Positions 15,270-23,948 of a stretch of 64,000 bases of DNA are shown piece by piece; position 1 is the first letter of the stretch; every line of letters starts with the position of its first letter. The notes under the pieces are model-generated. The model saw only the letters and a program-made list of their open reading frames with translations. It searched no databases and had not been told where the DNA came from. The stretch is from Pseudoalteromonas denitrificans DSM 6059. GTDB taxonomy: Bacteria; Pseudomonadota; Gammaproteobacteria; Enterobacterales; Alteromonadaceae. The position numbers and the translations under genes were made by a program. The DNA is taken from contig NZ_FOLO01000024.1 in assembly GCF_900112265.1 (NCBI RefSeq), positions 1 to 64,000 of the forward strand, read 5' to 3'.

Positions 15270-16151
15270 TTAATACAATGGGTTACCCCAATTTAATTTT
15301 TGTCTTAAAACATTAAAATATGAATAATCTTTTGGATGAACCAATCTAAGTGGGCTATCTCCTTTTTTAATAACAATTTCATCACCAGGCATCACAGCTA
15401 AAACAATATGGCTATCACAGCTTACTTGTAAATTATCATCGTTATTTAAACTTAATTTTAGTCTGATTTCACTTTGTGCATCTACCACTAATGGCCTACT
15501 TGATAAAGTATGTGGAAACATAGGCACAAGTGCCATGGCATTGAGATCAGGTGTTAAAATGGGACCTCCACCAGATAGAGAATAGGCAGTTGAGCCTGTT
15601 GGTGTTGATATAATTAAACCATCAGAGCGTTGCGAAAAAACAAAATCATTATCAATAAAGGCTTCAAATTCAATCATGTGAGCTACTTTATCAGCATGTA
15701 AAACAGCTTCATTTACGGCTGAATTGGAACTTTTCAACTTTTCGTGACGGTATACTTCAACTTCAAGTAAAAACCTTTCTTCTTCTCTGTATTCACCGCT
15801 TATAACTTGCTCCAATGCGGCTTCAAATGAATCTGGATTTAAATCGGTTAAAAACCCAAGGTTTCCCCTATTAACGCCAATAACGGCAATGTTGAAGCGA
15901 GAAAGTACTCTAGCCGCGCCTAACATATTGCCATCACCGCCAACAACAATGGCTAAATCACATAATTTTCCGAGGTCAACTAAATCCACTAATTCTTTGT
16001 CTTCTAGTTGCATTTGTTGGCCAGCTCTTTGTTCAATCAATACGTCACAGCCAAGTGCGATAAGAAAAGAATGTAGGCTTTGTAAAGTTGAATTAGCGCC
16101 ATCATGGTTAGGTTTACCAATCAAGCCTATTTTTTTAAATTTTTGAGTCAT
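15270..16151 (-). CDS. nadK: NAD kinase
   Basis: Phosphorylates NAD to NADP using ATP in the cytoplasm. It has 293 residues, like E. coli NadK (292). The diagnostic GGDG motif lies at residues 71-74 ([15 protein letters not shown]). The [11 protein letters not shown] loop, the [15 protein letters not shown] segment and [14 protein letters not shown] block are intact. It is divergent from the HrcA-like gene and grpE, as in many gammaproteobacteria where nadK neighbours grpE. Confidence 0.97.
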   Translation of the reverse strand: MTQKFKKIGLIGKPNHDGANSTLQSLHSFLIALGCDVLIEQRAGQQMQLEDKELVDLVDLGKLCDLAIVVGGDGNMLGAARVLSRFNIAVIGVNRGNLGFLTDLNPDSFEAALEQVISGEYREEERFLLEVEVYRHEKLKSSNSAVNEAVLHADKVAHMIEFEAFIDNDFVFSQRSDGLIISTPTGSTAYSLSGGGPILTPDLNAMALVPMFPHTLSSRPLVVDAQSEIRLKLSLNNDDNLQVSCDSHIVLAVMPGDEIVIKKGDSPLRLVHPKDYSYFNVLRQKLNWGNPLY

Positions 16152-16221
16152 AATTCATCTACAAATTATTAGGTACTTAACTGAGTCTTAAGTATATAGA
16201 AAGGTTAACTTAAAAACACCA

Positions 16222-16249
16222 CTTGAAATCAAATGATCTTGCCCCATAT
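16222..16249 (+). promoter_or_regulatory. Sigma-32 promoter abutting the HrcA-like start
   Basis: CTTGAAA at 16222-16228 and CCCCATAT at 16242-16249 are separated by 13 bp, matching the RpoH consensus. The -10 ends 8 bp before ATG 16258, so transcription would begin at or within a few bases of the start codon. Confidence 0.75.
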
Positions 16250-16257
16250 CATTGTTT

Positions 16258-17193
16258 ATGAAGTTAAGTTCCCGTGATCAACAAATATTTACAGCAATAA
16301 TGAGTCTTTACTGTGATGGTAAAGGTTGTGCAATTGCATCTTCCAAAATTGTGAAGCAAAAAGGCATGTCAATGTGTTCTGCCACTGTCAGAAATGCAAT
16401 GGCACGACTAGAAAAACTGGGTTATCTTTACTCCCCTCATACCTCTGCTGGACGGATCCCGACAAAAAAAGGGTATCAGTATTGGTTTGATGAGTTTTTT
16501 TCTTTAAAAAATATTGCACCTTTTTGGCAGCCAACCCAAGAAGCATTGATTGAACTTTCTCATTTTATTAGTCAAAAATATCAAGTCTGTATTTTTGCAG
16601 GCTTAGGTCAAAAAATTTCACAAAATGTATTTAGAGTTGAAGTTTTGGACTTTGATAAAACGCATTGGCTTGTGTTATTAATTGACAGACAAGGTCAGAG
16701 TCAAAATATAAAAATCACTAAGCCTTTAGAAGCGAATGAAGATATTAGAAACCAATTTAATGCTTGGTTAAATATGGTGTTTGGTCAACAAACATTAGCC
16801 GAAGGTTTAAAAAGAATGCAGGCTATGGCAAATACCGCGCCTATGTTCTGTCATGGCTCTTTAACACAGTGGACTCGCGCTCTGGCAGAAAAACTGGGTG
16901 ATGAAAATTGCATCGTTGTTGGCGATAGCTATTTATTTAATCATATTAAGCTCTCAGAGCAGCCTTTAATTGGTGCGCCATTATTAAATTATGTTGAGGA
17001 TAAATTAGCACTTAAAAAAGGGATTTCAGTTATTTATGGTAATGATTTACCGTATGAAGGGTTTGAAAATTTAATACTTTTAAGTTTGCCATATTTTTCA
17101 GAGCAATATTATCAAAGTCGCTTTACTATTTTATGTGAAAGCTCGGCTAAAATTGAAGCAATCATTAATGAATTTGCAACTTTTGATATGTAA
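16258..17193 (+). CDS. HrcA-like heat-shock repressor homologue
   Basis: A 311-residue protein whose first 85 residues match the HrcA winged-helix region: MKLSSRDQQIF at the start, then CSATVRNAMARLEKLGYLY and the hallmark PHTSAGRIPTKKGYQYW. The remainder is HrcA-length but diverged, so effector binding and the CIRCE operator specificity may differ. I chose ATG 16258 because it aligns with HrcA starts; a TTG at 16252 is in frame. There is no Shine-Dalgarno sequence, and a near-consensus sigma-32 promoter ends 8 bp upstream. It precedes grpE, the classical hrcA position, but no CIRCE element was found nearby. Confidence 0.75.
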   Translation: MKLSSRDQQIFTAIMSLYCDGKGCAIASSKIVKQKGMSMCSATVRNAMARLEKLGYLYSPHTSAGRIPTKKGYQYWFDEFFSLKNIAPFWQPTQEALIELSHFISQKYQVCIFAGLGQKISQNVFRVEVLDFDKTHWLVLLIDRQGQSQNIKITKPLEANEDIRNQFNAWLNMVFGQQTLAEGLKRMQAMANTAPMFCHGSLTQWTRALAEKLGDENCIVVGDSYLFNHIKLSEQPLIGAPLLNYVEDKLALKKGISVIYGNDLPYEGFENLILLSLPYFSEQYYQSRFTILCESSAKIEAIINEFATFDM

Positions 17194-17209
17194 TTTTTTA
17201 AGTTTTATA

Positions 17210-17237
17210 CTTGAAACTTTATTTTAGATCCCCATCT
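17210..17237 (+). promoter_or_regulatory. Sigma-32 promoter of grpE
   Basis: CTTGAAA at 17210-17216, 13 bp, then CCCCATCT at 17230-17237: essentially the E. coli RpoH consensus. It lies about 75 bp upstream of the grpE ATG. Confidence 0.85.
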
Positions 17238-17311
17238 AAGTTATTATAAAATTTTGAAGCTGTACCACGTTAATAACGGGTAACAAAAGAATTACAATCG
17301 GAGAAAGATTA

Positions 17312-17899
17312 ATGTCTGAGCAGACAAACCAGACTTCACCTGAAGTAGAAAATATTGAAGAAGTAGTAGAGCAAGCTGAAACAGTGAATGATGATGCATC
17401 GTTAGAGCAAAGTCCTGAAGCTGAAATTGCTGCTTTATATGCTGAATTAGAAGATGCTAAAAATACGATTGTTAATCAAAAAGACAGTGTTGTACGTGCA
17501 GCAGCTGAAGTTGATAATGTTCGCCGCCGTGCTGCATTAGATGTTGAAAAAGCACATAAATTTGCACTTGAAAAGTTTGTAAATGAGCTTTTACCAGTTG
17601 TTGATAACTTAGATCGCGCAATTGAATTTGCAGATAAAGAAAATGAAGCATTAAAACCTTTGCTTGAAGGCATAGATATGACGTCTAAAAGCTTTGTTGA
17701 TGCAGTGAAGAAATTTGGTGTTGAAGTCGTAGACCCACAAGGTGAAACATTTAATCCAGAATTCCATCAAGCAATGTCAATGCAGCCAAATGCTGATTTA
17801 GCACCAAATACAGTTATGGCTGTAATGCAAAAAGGCTACACATTAAGTGGTCGTTTATTACGCCCTGCTATGGTTATGGTATCTAAAGCCGCTGAATAA
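17312..17899 (+). CDS. grpE: GrpE nucleotide exchange factor
   Basis: Releases ADP from DnaK during the chaperone cycle; cytoplasmic dimer. It has 195 residues with an acidic disordered N-terminus, a long coiled-coil helix (about 35-90) and the C-terminal beta domain ending in [22 protein letters not shown]. The start follows GGAGAAAG. dnaK and dnaJ are not in this window. It has its own sigma-32 promoter and a strong terminator, so it is likely a monocistronic heat-shock gene, possibly also reached by read-through from the HrcA-like gene. Confidence 0.97.
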   Translation: MSEQTNQTSPEVENIEEVVEQAETVNDDASLEQSPEAEIAALYAELEDAKNTIVNQKDSVVRAAAEVDNVRRRAALDVEKAHKFALEKFVNELLPVVDNLDRAIEFADKENEALKPLLEGIDMTSKSFVDAVKKFGVEVVDPQGETFNPEFHQAMSMQPNADLAPNTVMAVMQKGYTLSGRLLRPAMVMVSKAAE

Positions 17900-17922
17900 T
17901 GAATTGCGTTGTCTTTAGAAAT

Positions 17923-17953
17923 AAAAAGGTTTAACTTAGGTTAAACCTTTTTT
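17923..17953. terminator. Bidirectional terminator between grpE and the Bcr/CflA gene
   Basis: An AAAAAGGTTTAAC arm, loop TTAG and GTTAAACCTTTTT arm. The stop codon of the minus-strand gene lies inside the right arm. Confidence 0.9.
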
Positions 17954-19140
17954 AGTTTTTCTTTACTCAAATTTAATTTAATTTTCCACTGACATAAAAT
18001 TATTAAAATAACAGCGGATAACATCAAAGTTGAAAAGGGCAGTGTGTTTTTTACCCAGAACAATGCCAATAAAGGTCCAGCTAATGCACCCACCCCAAAT
18101 CGTAAAGTGCCGATTACTGCAGTTGCTGTGCCAGACTTCTCTTCAAAACGTAATAAAACAAGCGAGTCAGAATTACTGGCCATCACACCTAAACTCATCA
18201 TTAAAGGCGCTAATGCAGCAATTGTATAATATAACCCTGAATCATAAAGGCTTGTGGTAAACAATAAACTTGATGAAATAAGTGCTAATAACAAACCATA
18301 ATGTAACATTTTTCTTGAGCCGACTTTAGGCACTAATCTTGTATTTAAAAAGTTTCCTAACATAAGAGCGATAACATTAAAGGCAAACAAGAAGCCAAAG
18401 CGACTTTGTGGCACTTCAAAATAATCAAGGTAGATAAAGGGTGCCGAAGTTAAAAAGCAAAAGAAAGCAAAAGAGGCTAATACTGAAGTTGCAATATCTA
18501 AGCGTGCTTTTTTATTGCTGAATACAGCACCGTAATTATCTAAAAATAAACCAAGACCTGTTTTATCTGATTTAAAAATAGGTATCTCAATAAAATATTT
18601 AGCGACTAATAACAAAATTATTAAGCTATAGGCAGATAATACAAAAAATATACTCGACCAATGCCAGTAACTTATTAAACTGGCACCAATTGTTGGTGCG
18701 ATTAAAGGGGCTAACATCATGATCATAGAAACATATGACATGCCTTTAGCTGTATCTTTTTGATAAATATATCGGATGACACCAGGGACAACCACTGTTG
18801 CTGCTGCACCAGTAAATGCTTGAATAGCCCTGAATATAAAAAATACTTCAATTTGTCGTGTAAAAGCTAAGATTAATGAGCTAACAAGAAAACCAGACAA
18901 TCCTAAAATAGCTAATTTCTTGCGTCCAAACTGATCGGCTAAAGGACCAAAAAATAACATTCCTAGCGCATATCCAGCTAAATAAACACTTAAAGAAATT
19001 TGGATATTACTAATTGATGTATTGAAATCTTGACTCATAATCAACATAGCAGGTAAGTACATATCAATTGCCAGGGGTGTGATAGCCACTATACTTGCAA
19101 ACAAAGGCAGTAATAAACGTGTATTAAAAGTTTTGATCAT
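17941..19140 (-). CDS. Bcr/CflA family drug transporter (MFS)
   Basis: A 399-residue major facilitator with about 12 hydrophobic segments in the inner membrane. The Bcr/CflA signature at the start (ITPLAIDMYLPAM) and the loop 2-3 motif GPLADQFGRKK are present. Family members export chloramphenicol, bicyclomycin, sulfonamides or cysteine; the substrate here cannot be told. It is convergent with grpE and divergent from the M48 protease gene. No regulator is adjacent. Confidence 0.9.
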   Translation of the reverse strand: MIKTFNTRLLLPLFASIVAITPLAIDMYLPAMLIMSQDFNTSISNIQISLSVYLAGYALGMLFFGPLADQFGRKKLAILGLSGFLVSSLILAFTRQIEVFFIFRAIQAFTGAAATVVVPGVIRYIYQKDTAKGMSYVSMIMMLAPLIAPTIGASLISYWHWSSIFFVLSAYSLIILLLVAKYFIEIPIFKSDKTGLGLFLDNYGAVFSNKKARLDIATSVLASFAFFCFLTSAPFIYLDYFEVPQSRFGFLFAFNVIALMLGNFLNTRLVPKVGSRKMLHYGLLLALISSSLLFTTSLYDSGLYYTIAALAPLMMSLGVMASNSDSLVLLRFEEKSGTATAVIGTLRFGVGALAGPLLALFWVKNTLPFSTLMLSAVILIILCQWKIKLNLSKEKLKKV

Positions 19141-19323
19141 GGGTATTTCTTACATGGGATACAAAATTGAGAGCGCATATCATACTCTGCAAAAGACTGC
19201 GCGTGAATATAAAGTGTATTCTAAATTGTATCTTGTTATGTAAGTTTATTTTGTATACCAGAGTAATAAACTGCTTTAAAATAATGCTATAAAATTGGTT
19301 TTGATTGAATGAAGAGATTATTA

Positions 19324-20121
19324 ATGAAAAAAACACTCATTGCATTTGTTACTTTAGCGACATTAGTTGGTTGTAAAACATCACCCACAGGTAGAACACA
19401 AATTGCGCTTTATTCAGATACTCAAATGAATAAAATGGGCGTGCAAAGCTTTGAACAACTAAAAGCAGATAAAGCGATTAATACCGATGTTAAAATAAAC
19501 CGCTATGTGCAATGCGTTGCTGATAATGTCATTTCTGTATTACCGACGAAATACACAAATCAACAATGGGAGGTTGTTGTATTTGAAGATGATTCAGCCA
19601 ATGCTTTTGCATTACCAGGCGGAAAAATAGGCGTTCACACTGGGTTATTAAAAATAGCTGCAAACCAAGATCAGTTAGCAACAGTATTAGGGCATGAAGT
19701 TGGTCATGTAATAGCAGAGCATTCAAATGAACGTGCGTCTCAAGGCAACCTTTTACAATATAGTATGCAAGCGACCAGTGCGGTGTTACAAACTCAGAAT
19801 GTTAAATATCAAAATGAAATTATGTCGGCATTGGGGATGGGGGCACAATATGGTGTCGTATTGCCTTTTAGCCGAACGCATGAAACTGAGGCTGATTCAA
19901 TCGGTTTGGATTTAATGGCAAAAGCGGGGTTCAACCCAAAAGAGTCTGTTACTTTATGGCAGAACATGTCAAAGGAGGGTAGTGGTGCAACTCCTGAATT
20001 CTTGTCTACACATCCAGCCCCAACCAGCCGCATTAGTGAGTTACGTTCTAAAATGCCTGATGCAATGAAATTTAAAAATGTAGCTGCAAAATCAGGATTA
20101 AAACCGGGTTGTAAACTTTAG
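19324..20121 (+). CDS. M48-family zinc metalloprotease lipoprotein (LoiP/YggG-like)
   Basis: A 265-residue lipoprotein with a signal peptide ending in lipobox LVGC (Cys about 17). The zinc site HEVGH lies at residues 124-128, with the third ligand in ETEADSIGLDLM. The segment STHPAPTSRI near the C-terminus is typical of periplasmic M48 peptidases such as LoiP, which degrades misfolded outer-membrane proteins. I start at ATG 19324 (MKKTLIAF), preceded by AAGAG, not at the in-frame ATG 19309. It is monocistronic and convergent with the NhaC-family gene. Confidence 0.93.
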   Translation: MKKTLIAFVTLATLVGCKTSPTGRTQIALYSDTQMNKMGVQSFEQLKADKAINTDVKINRYVQCVADNVISVLPTKYTNQQWEVVVFEDDSANAFALPGGKIGVHTGLLKIAANQDQLATVLGHEVGHVIAEHSNERASQGNLLQYSMQATSAVLQTQNVKYQNEIMSALGMGAQYGVVLPFSRTHETEADSIGLDLMAKAGFNPKESVTLWQNMSKEGSGATPEFLSTHPAPTSRISELRSKMPDAMKFKNVAAKSGLKPGCKL

Positions 20122-20142
20122 AAATATACTTATAAAAATATT

Positions 20143-20159
20143 GCGCAATGGAATTGCGC
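20143..20159. terminator. Hairpin between convergent genes
   Basis: GCGCAAT-GGA-ATTGCGC. On the minus strand it is followed by a T-rich tract (AATATTTTTAT), so it best serves the NhaC-family gene. Confidence 0.55.
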
Positions 20160-20210
20160 TATTTATAAAAAGCTAAATATATTAATAATATTGAATCAAA
20201 GTGGGTATTT

Positions 20211-21530
20211 CTATTTTTCTTTATTACTTCTGAAGCAGATCACCAAAATTGCCGTCAATGCCAATATAAAACAATAAAAAGCTGATGTAGATACTTCCCA
20301 TGGTGATAATTTAAATGTAGCACCTAAAAGTAGAGCCTGTGCTCCATAAGGTAAAATACCTTGTACAATACATGCAAAAATATCTAACAAGCTTGCAGAG
20401 CGTTTTGAACTAATTTTTCCATCTTCTGCTAACTTTTTAGCGATCGGTCCAGAAACAATAATCGCAACAGTATTATTTGCGATACATAAATTTGAAGCAA
20501 ATACTAAGGCTGCAATACCAAGTTGGTCAGCAATTTTTTTATTGAATTTATCTGAAATGATATGAGTTAAAAATTGAATTTTTTTCGCGATATATTCCAA
20601 CCCCCCATTGATGCGAATAAACTCAGATAATCCGCCGATTAACATAGATAAAAGAAAGATCTCTTGCATGCCACTAAAACCTTTATAAATATCTTTTACA
20701 AAAGCACCGGCTTCATAATTACCTGTGAAACCAATTACTCCCGCAAATATAATACCGCTTATTAATACGGCAAAAACATTAAATCCCATTACAGCTAAAA
20801 TAAGTATAAAAGCATAAGGTAATACTAATAATAAATCGTATTCTGTTACATCAAATGCTTGTGTTTGTGGGCTTAGAATAAATAAAAGTATCATTGTTAT
20901 GATAGCTGCAGGTACAGAAAAAGATAAATTTTCTTTAAATTTATCTTTCATTTCACAGCCTTGAGTTTTGGTCGCTGCAATTGTGGTATCAGAAATAATA
21001 GATAAATTATCACCAAATATAGCCCCTGATACAACAGTACCAGCTATCAATGCGGGGTCTATACCTGTTTTGATAGAAACAGCATAAGCTATGGGTCCAA
21101 TGGCACCAATTGTGCCCATTGAAGTGCCCATAGCAGTTGCAATTATACCTGATATTAAAAATAGTCCAGGTAATAAAAATGCTGCGGGGATCACATCAAG
21201 TCCTGCATTTACAATTGCATCAACGCCCCCTGTTGCACCAGCGACGGTAGAAAAAGCACCAGCCAATAAATAAATTAAGCACATGGTAATGATGTTGTTA
21301 TGTCCAGCGCCATTAACAAATGTCTCAACTGATGAATTGATGGTTTGTTTATTTAGAAAAAAAGCTAATAAAATTGCAGGTAATATAGCAACAGGTGCTG
21401 GAAGTTGATAAAAAGCGTAATCAACGCCATTTGATTGTAAATATATACCTGTACCTAAAAATATACTGACAAAAACCAATAAAGGGAGCAAAGATAACTT
21501 AGCCTGCATTTTATTATAATCGTATTTCAT
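20211..21530 (-). CDS. NhaC-family transporter, probable methionine transporter (MetT-like)
   Basis: A 439-residue NhaC-superfamily inner-membrane transporter with about 11 hydrophobic segments. Conserved family stretches include ATAMGTSMGTIGAIGPIAYAV and GAIFGDNLSIISDTTIAATKTQG. Automatic annotation would call it a Na+/H+ antiporter. However, the upstream promoter carries tandem MetJ boxes in its spacer, and comparative genomics has predicted NhaC-like methionine transporters (MetT). Methionine uptake, probably sodium-coupled, is therefore my preferred reading; this is inference from regulation, not from the protein. Confidence 0.85.
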   Translation of the reverse strand: MKYDYNKMQAKLSLLPLLVFVSIFLGTGIYLQSNGVDYAFYQLPAPVAILPAILLAFFLNKQTINSSVETFVNGAGHNNIITMCLIYLLAGAFSTVAGATGGVDAIVNAGLDVIPAAFLLPGLFLISGIIATAMGTSMGTIGAIGPIAYAVSIKTGIDPALIAGTVVSGAIFGDNLSIISDTTIAATKTQGCEMKDKFKENLSFSVPAAIITMILLFILSPQTQAFDVTEYDLLLVLPYAFILILAVMGFNVFAVLISGIIFAGVIGFTGNYEAGAFVKDIYKGFSGMQEIFLLSMLIGGLSEFIRINGGLEYIAKKIQFLTHIISDKFNKKIADQLGIAALVFASNLCIANNTVAIIVSGPIAKKLAEDGKISSKRSASLLDIFACIVQGILPYGAQALLLGATFKLSPWEVSTSAFYCFILALTAILVICFRSNKEK

Positions 21531-21639
21531 AAATTACCTTTTTTCTTGTTTTCCTATTGTTTACTGATTTCATTTAATATTTCAAGTGAAACTCAGTATT
21601 GTGTGTTTAGAACTGTATGGAATATAATTTGGATGCGTG

Positions 21640-21668
21640 AATGTATAGACGTCTAGATGTTTTGTCAA
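21640..21668 (-). promoter_or_regulatory. Promoter with tandem MetJ boxes for the NhaC-family gene
   Basis: On the minus strand, TTGACA (21668-21663) and TACATT (21645-21640) are spaced 17 bp. The spacer holds two tandem met boxes: AGACGTCT at 21647-21654 (exact consensus) and AGATGTTT at 21655-21662 (6/8). GAATGTAT at 21639-21646 is a weaker third unit. SAM-bound MetJ there would block polymerase directly. Confidence 0.8.
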
Positions 21669-21775
21669 TCAATTCTTGATAGACTAAGAAACAATAAATA
21701 AACTGGCAAAACTTAGTCGCTTGTAAGTTTGTAGGCAGGTAAAATAATATTAATTGCAAATAAAAAGAGAATAAA

Positions 21776-22579
21776 ATGAATCGAATTGGAGTTTTTGGTG
21801 CAAATGGTCGTATGGGCAGAGCCTTATTAGAAGTGATTTCACAAGACAATAATTGCCAATTATCTGCATTTTGTCGTACAGGATCTGACTTAATAGGTTT
21901 TGATTTGGGGCCAACTACGATGGGGGCGAAAGGTCCTATTTTACTCAAAAGTGAGCAAAATATTAACCATAATGAAATAGATGTTTTAATTGATTTTACT
22001 TTGGCTTCAGGTTTAAAAAATCATTTAGCTGATGCAGTAAAAAATAAAACAGCTATGGTTATTGGCACAACAGGTTTAACTGAAAATGAAATGTTGGCAC
22101 TTGAGCAAGCAAGTAAAACTATTCCTATTGTTTTTGCGCGTAATTTTAGTGTAGGTATTAATGTATTGCTTAGTTTAGTTAAGACTGCAGCAACAACATT
22201 AGATGAAAATATTGATATTGAAATATTTGAAGCTCACCATAGAAATAAAATTGATGCTCCGTCGGGTACAGCTTTAGCGATTGGAGAAGCAATTGCTGAT
22301 GCAAAAGGTTGGCAGCATGACAAAGTCGCAAAATTTGACCGTTCTAGCGATGAAGTTGCAAAAACACAAAATGAAATTGGCTATTCTGTGTTGAGAGCTG
22401 GGGACATAGTTGGTGAACATACGGCTTACTTCGCAACTATGGGGGAAAGACTTGAGTTAACCCATAAAGCGAGTTCTAGAATTACCTTTGCACAAGGAGC
22501 TGTAAGGGCTGCGGCTTGGTTGAAAAACAAACCACCTGGACTTTATACTATGCAAGATGTGCTAAGTTTGCATGACTAA
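21776..22579 (+). CDS. dapB: 4-hydroxy-tetrahydrodipicolinate reductase
   Basis: Reduces dihydrodipicolinate in the diaminopimelate/lysine pathway, in the cytoplasm. It has 267 residues (E. coli 273). The N-terminal nucleotide-binding loop GANGRMGR and the catalytic EAHHRNKIDAPSGTA motif are intact. The ATG follows AAAAAGAGAATAAA. It is followed about 200 bp later by carAB, the same order as in E. coli. Confidence 0.97.
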   Translation: MNRIGVFGANGRMGRALLEVISQDNNCQLSAFCRTGSDLIGFDLGPTTMGAKGPILLKSEQNINHNEIDVLIDFTLASGLKNHLADAVKNKTAMVIGTTGLTENEMLALEQASKTIPIVFARNFSVGINVLLSLVKTAATTLDENIDIEIFEAHHRNKIDAPSGTALAIGEAIADAKGWQHDKVAKFDRSSDEVAKTQNEIGYSVLRAGDIVGEHTAYFATMGERLELTHKASSRITFAQGAVRAAAWLKNKPPGLYTMQDVLSLHD

Positions 22580-22673
22580 AGTGTTTTTTATAGGGGTTTA
22601 AAGGTTTTTTTTGATTGAAATGGTTATTTTTAGTTAAATTGTATTTTTAGTTAGATTTTTTCACCTTTTTATT

Positions 22674-22729
22674 CTAAAATACTTCGGATTTGCCAAATTT
22701 TTGTTTTATGTGTCTAAAATGCTTTAGAT
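22674..22729 (+). promoter_or_regulatory. Direct repeats in the carAB control region
   Basis: CTAAAATACTTCGGAT (22674-22689) and CTAAAATGCTTTAGAT (22714-22729) match at 13 of 16 positions and start 40 bp apart. The second is also a dyad (TCTAAA-ATGC-TTTAGA). No ArgR box is visible here. The protein or RNA signal that reads these repeats is unknown. Confidence 0.35.
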
Positions 22730-22782
22730 GTGTTGTAAATCGTCAGTTTTTACAGCACATATTTTCCTGTTAGGAGGTTAAC

Positions 22783-23916
22783 TTGACTAAATCCGCTTTG
22801 TTAGTTCTAGAAGACGGTACAGTATTTCGCGGTACTGCCATTGGTGCTGAAGGTATATCAGTAGGTGAAGTAGTATTTAATACGTCTATGACGGGTTATC
22901 AGGAGATATTGACTGATCCCTCATACGCTGAGCAAATTATTACACTGACTTACCCGCACATAGGTAATACAGGTACTAACAGCGAAGATGAAGAAGCGAA
23001 TAAAATCTGGGCGAAAGGATTGGTCATTCGTGATTTGCCTTTATTGGCGAGTAATTTCCGTAACGAACAATCGTTAGGTGAATATTTAAAACAACGCAAT
23101 ATTTTAGGTATTGCTGACATAGATACACGTAAGCTCACACGTATATTACGTGATAAAGGTGCGCAAAAGGGTTGTATTCTTGCTGGCGACATCGATGAAA
23201 ATAAAGCATTGGAAGCTGCTAAAGCATTTCCTGGCCTAAAAGATATGGATTTAGCCAAGGTTGTATCGACATCAAAAAATTATCAATGGAATGAAACAAG
23301 TTGGGCTTTAGGTAAAGGGTTTTCAACATTAAGCGAAGCAGATGAAAAGTTTCATGTTGTTGCTTATGATTTTGGTGTTAAACGTAATATTTTACGTATG
23401 TTAGCAGACCGTGGTTGTAAATTAACCGTTGTACCGGCTCAAACTTCCGCTGCTGACGTATTAGCATTAAATCCAGATGGAATATTTTTATCAAATGGAC
23501 CTGGTGATCCTGAGCCATGTACTTACGCGATAGAAGCAATTAAAAGCTTTTTAGAAACTGATATTCCTGTTTTTGGTATTTGTCTGGGACATCAGCTTTT
23601 AGCCTTAGCTTCGGGTGCTACAACTAGCAAAATGAAATTTGGTCATCACGGTGGTAACCACCCGGTTAAAGATCTTGATAAAGATGTAGTGATGATCACA
23701 GCTCAAAATCATGGTTTTGCAGTTAATGAAGATACTCTTCCTAAAAATTTACGAGCAACACATAAATCATTATTTGATGGCACTCTTCAAGGTATTCATC
23801 GTATAGATAAGCCTGCATTTAGTTTCCAAGGACATCCAGAAGCGAGTCCTGGCCCTCATGACGCAGCTCCATTATTTAATCATTTCATCGACTTAATGCA
23901 AGCTCGTAAACAATAA
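22783..23916 (+). CDS. carA: Carbamoyl-phosphate synthase small subunit
   Basis: Glutaminase subunit that supplies ammonia to CarB for carbamoyl phosphate, precursor of arginine and pyrimidines. It has 377 residues. The class I amidotransferase nucleophile lies in GICLGHQ, with the His/Glu pair in [11 protein letters not shown]. Translation starts at TTG 22783, five bases after a perfect AGGAGG; no ATG or GTG fits. A TTG start for carA is also established in E. coli, so the rare codon seems conserved. carB follows 32 bp downstream. Confidence 0.97.
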   Translation: MTKSALLVLEDGTVFRGTAIGAEGISVGEVVFNTSMTGYQEILTDPSYAEQIITLTYPHIGNTGTNSEDEEANKIWAKGLVIRDLPLLASNFRNEQSLGEYLKQRNILGIADIDTRKLTRILRDKGAQKGCILAGDIDENKALEAAKAFPGLKDMDLAKVVSTSKNYQWNETSWALGKGFSTLSEADEKFHVVAYDFGVKRNILRMLADRGCKLTVVPAQTSAADVLALNPDGIFLSNGPGDPEPCTYAIEAIKSFLETDIPVFGICLGHQLLALASGATTSKMKFGHHGGNHPVKDLDKDVVMITAQNHGFAVNEDTLPKNLRATHKSLFDGTLQGIHRIDKPAFSFQGHPEASPGPHDAAPLFNHFIDLMQARKQ

Positions 23917-23948
23917 TTAAAGACTGATACTTTAGGAACTAGAGAATA

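Noticed and set aside
19124..19336. Minus-strand 70-codon frame upstream of the M48 gene
   Set aside because: Low-complexity composition, spans the promoter region of two divergent genes, and has no ribosome-binding site.
21639..21668. MetJ boxes as control of dapB
   Set aside because: The boxes lie exactly within a minus-strand -35/-10 spacer, while no plus-strand promoter overlaps them; the NhaC-family gene is the better target.
22580..22782. ArgR box upstream of carAB
   Set aside because: Looked for TGAATnnnnATTCA-type sequences and found none with both halves.
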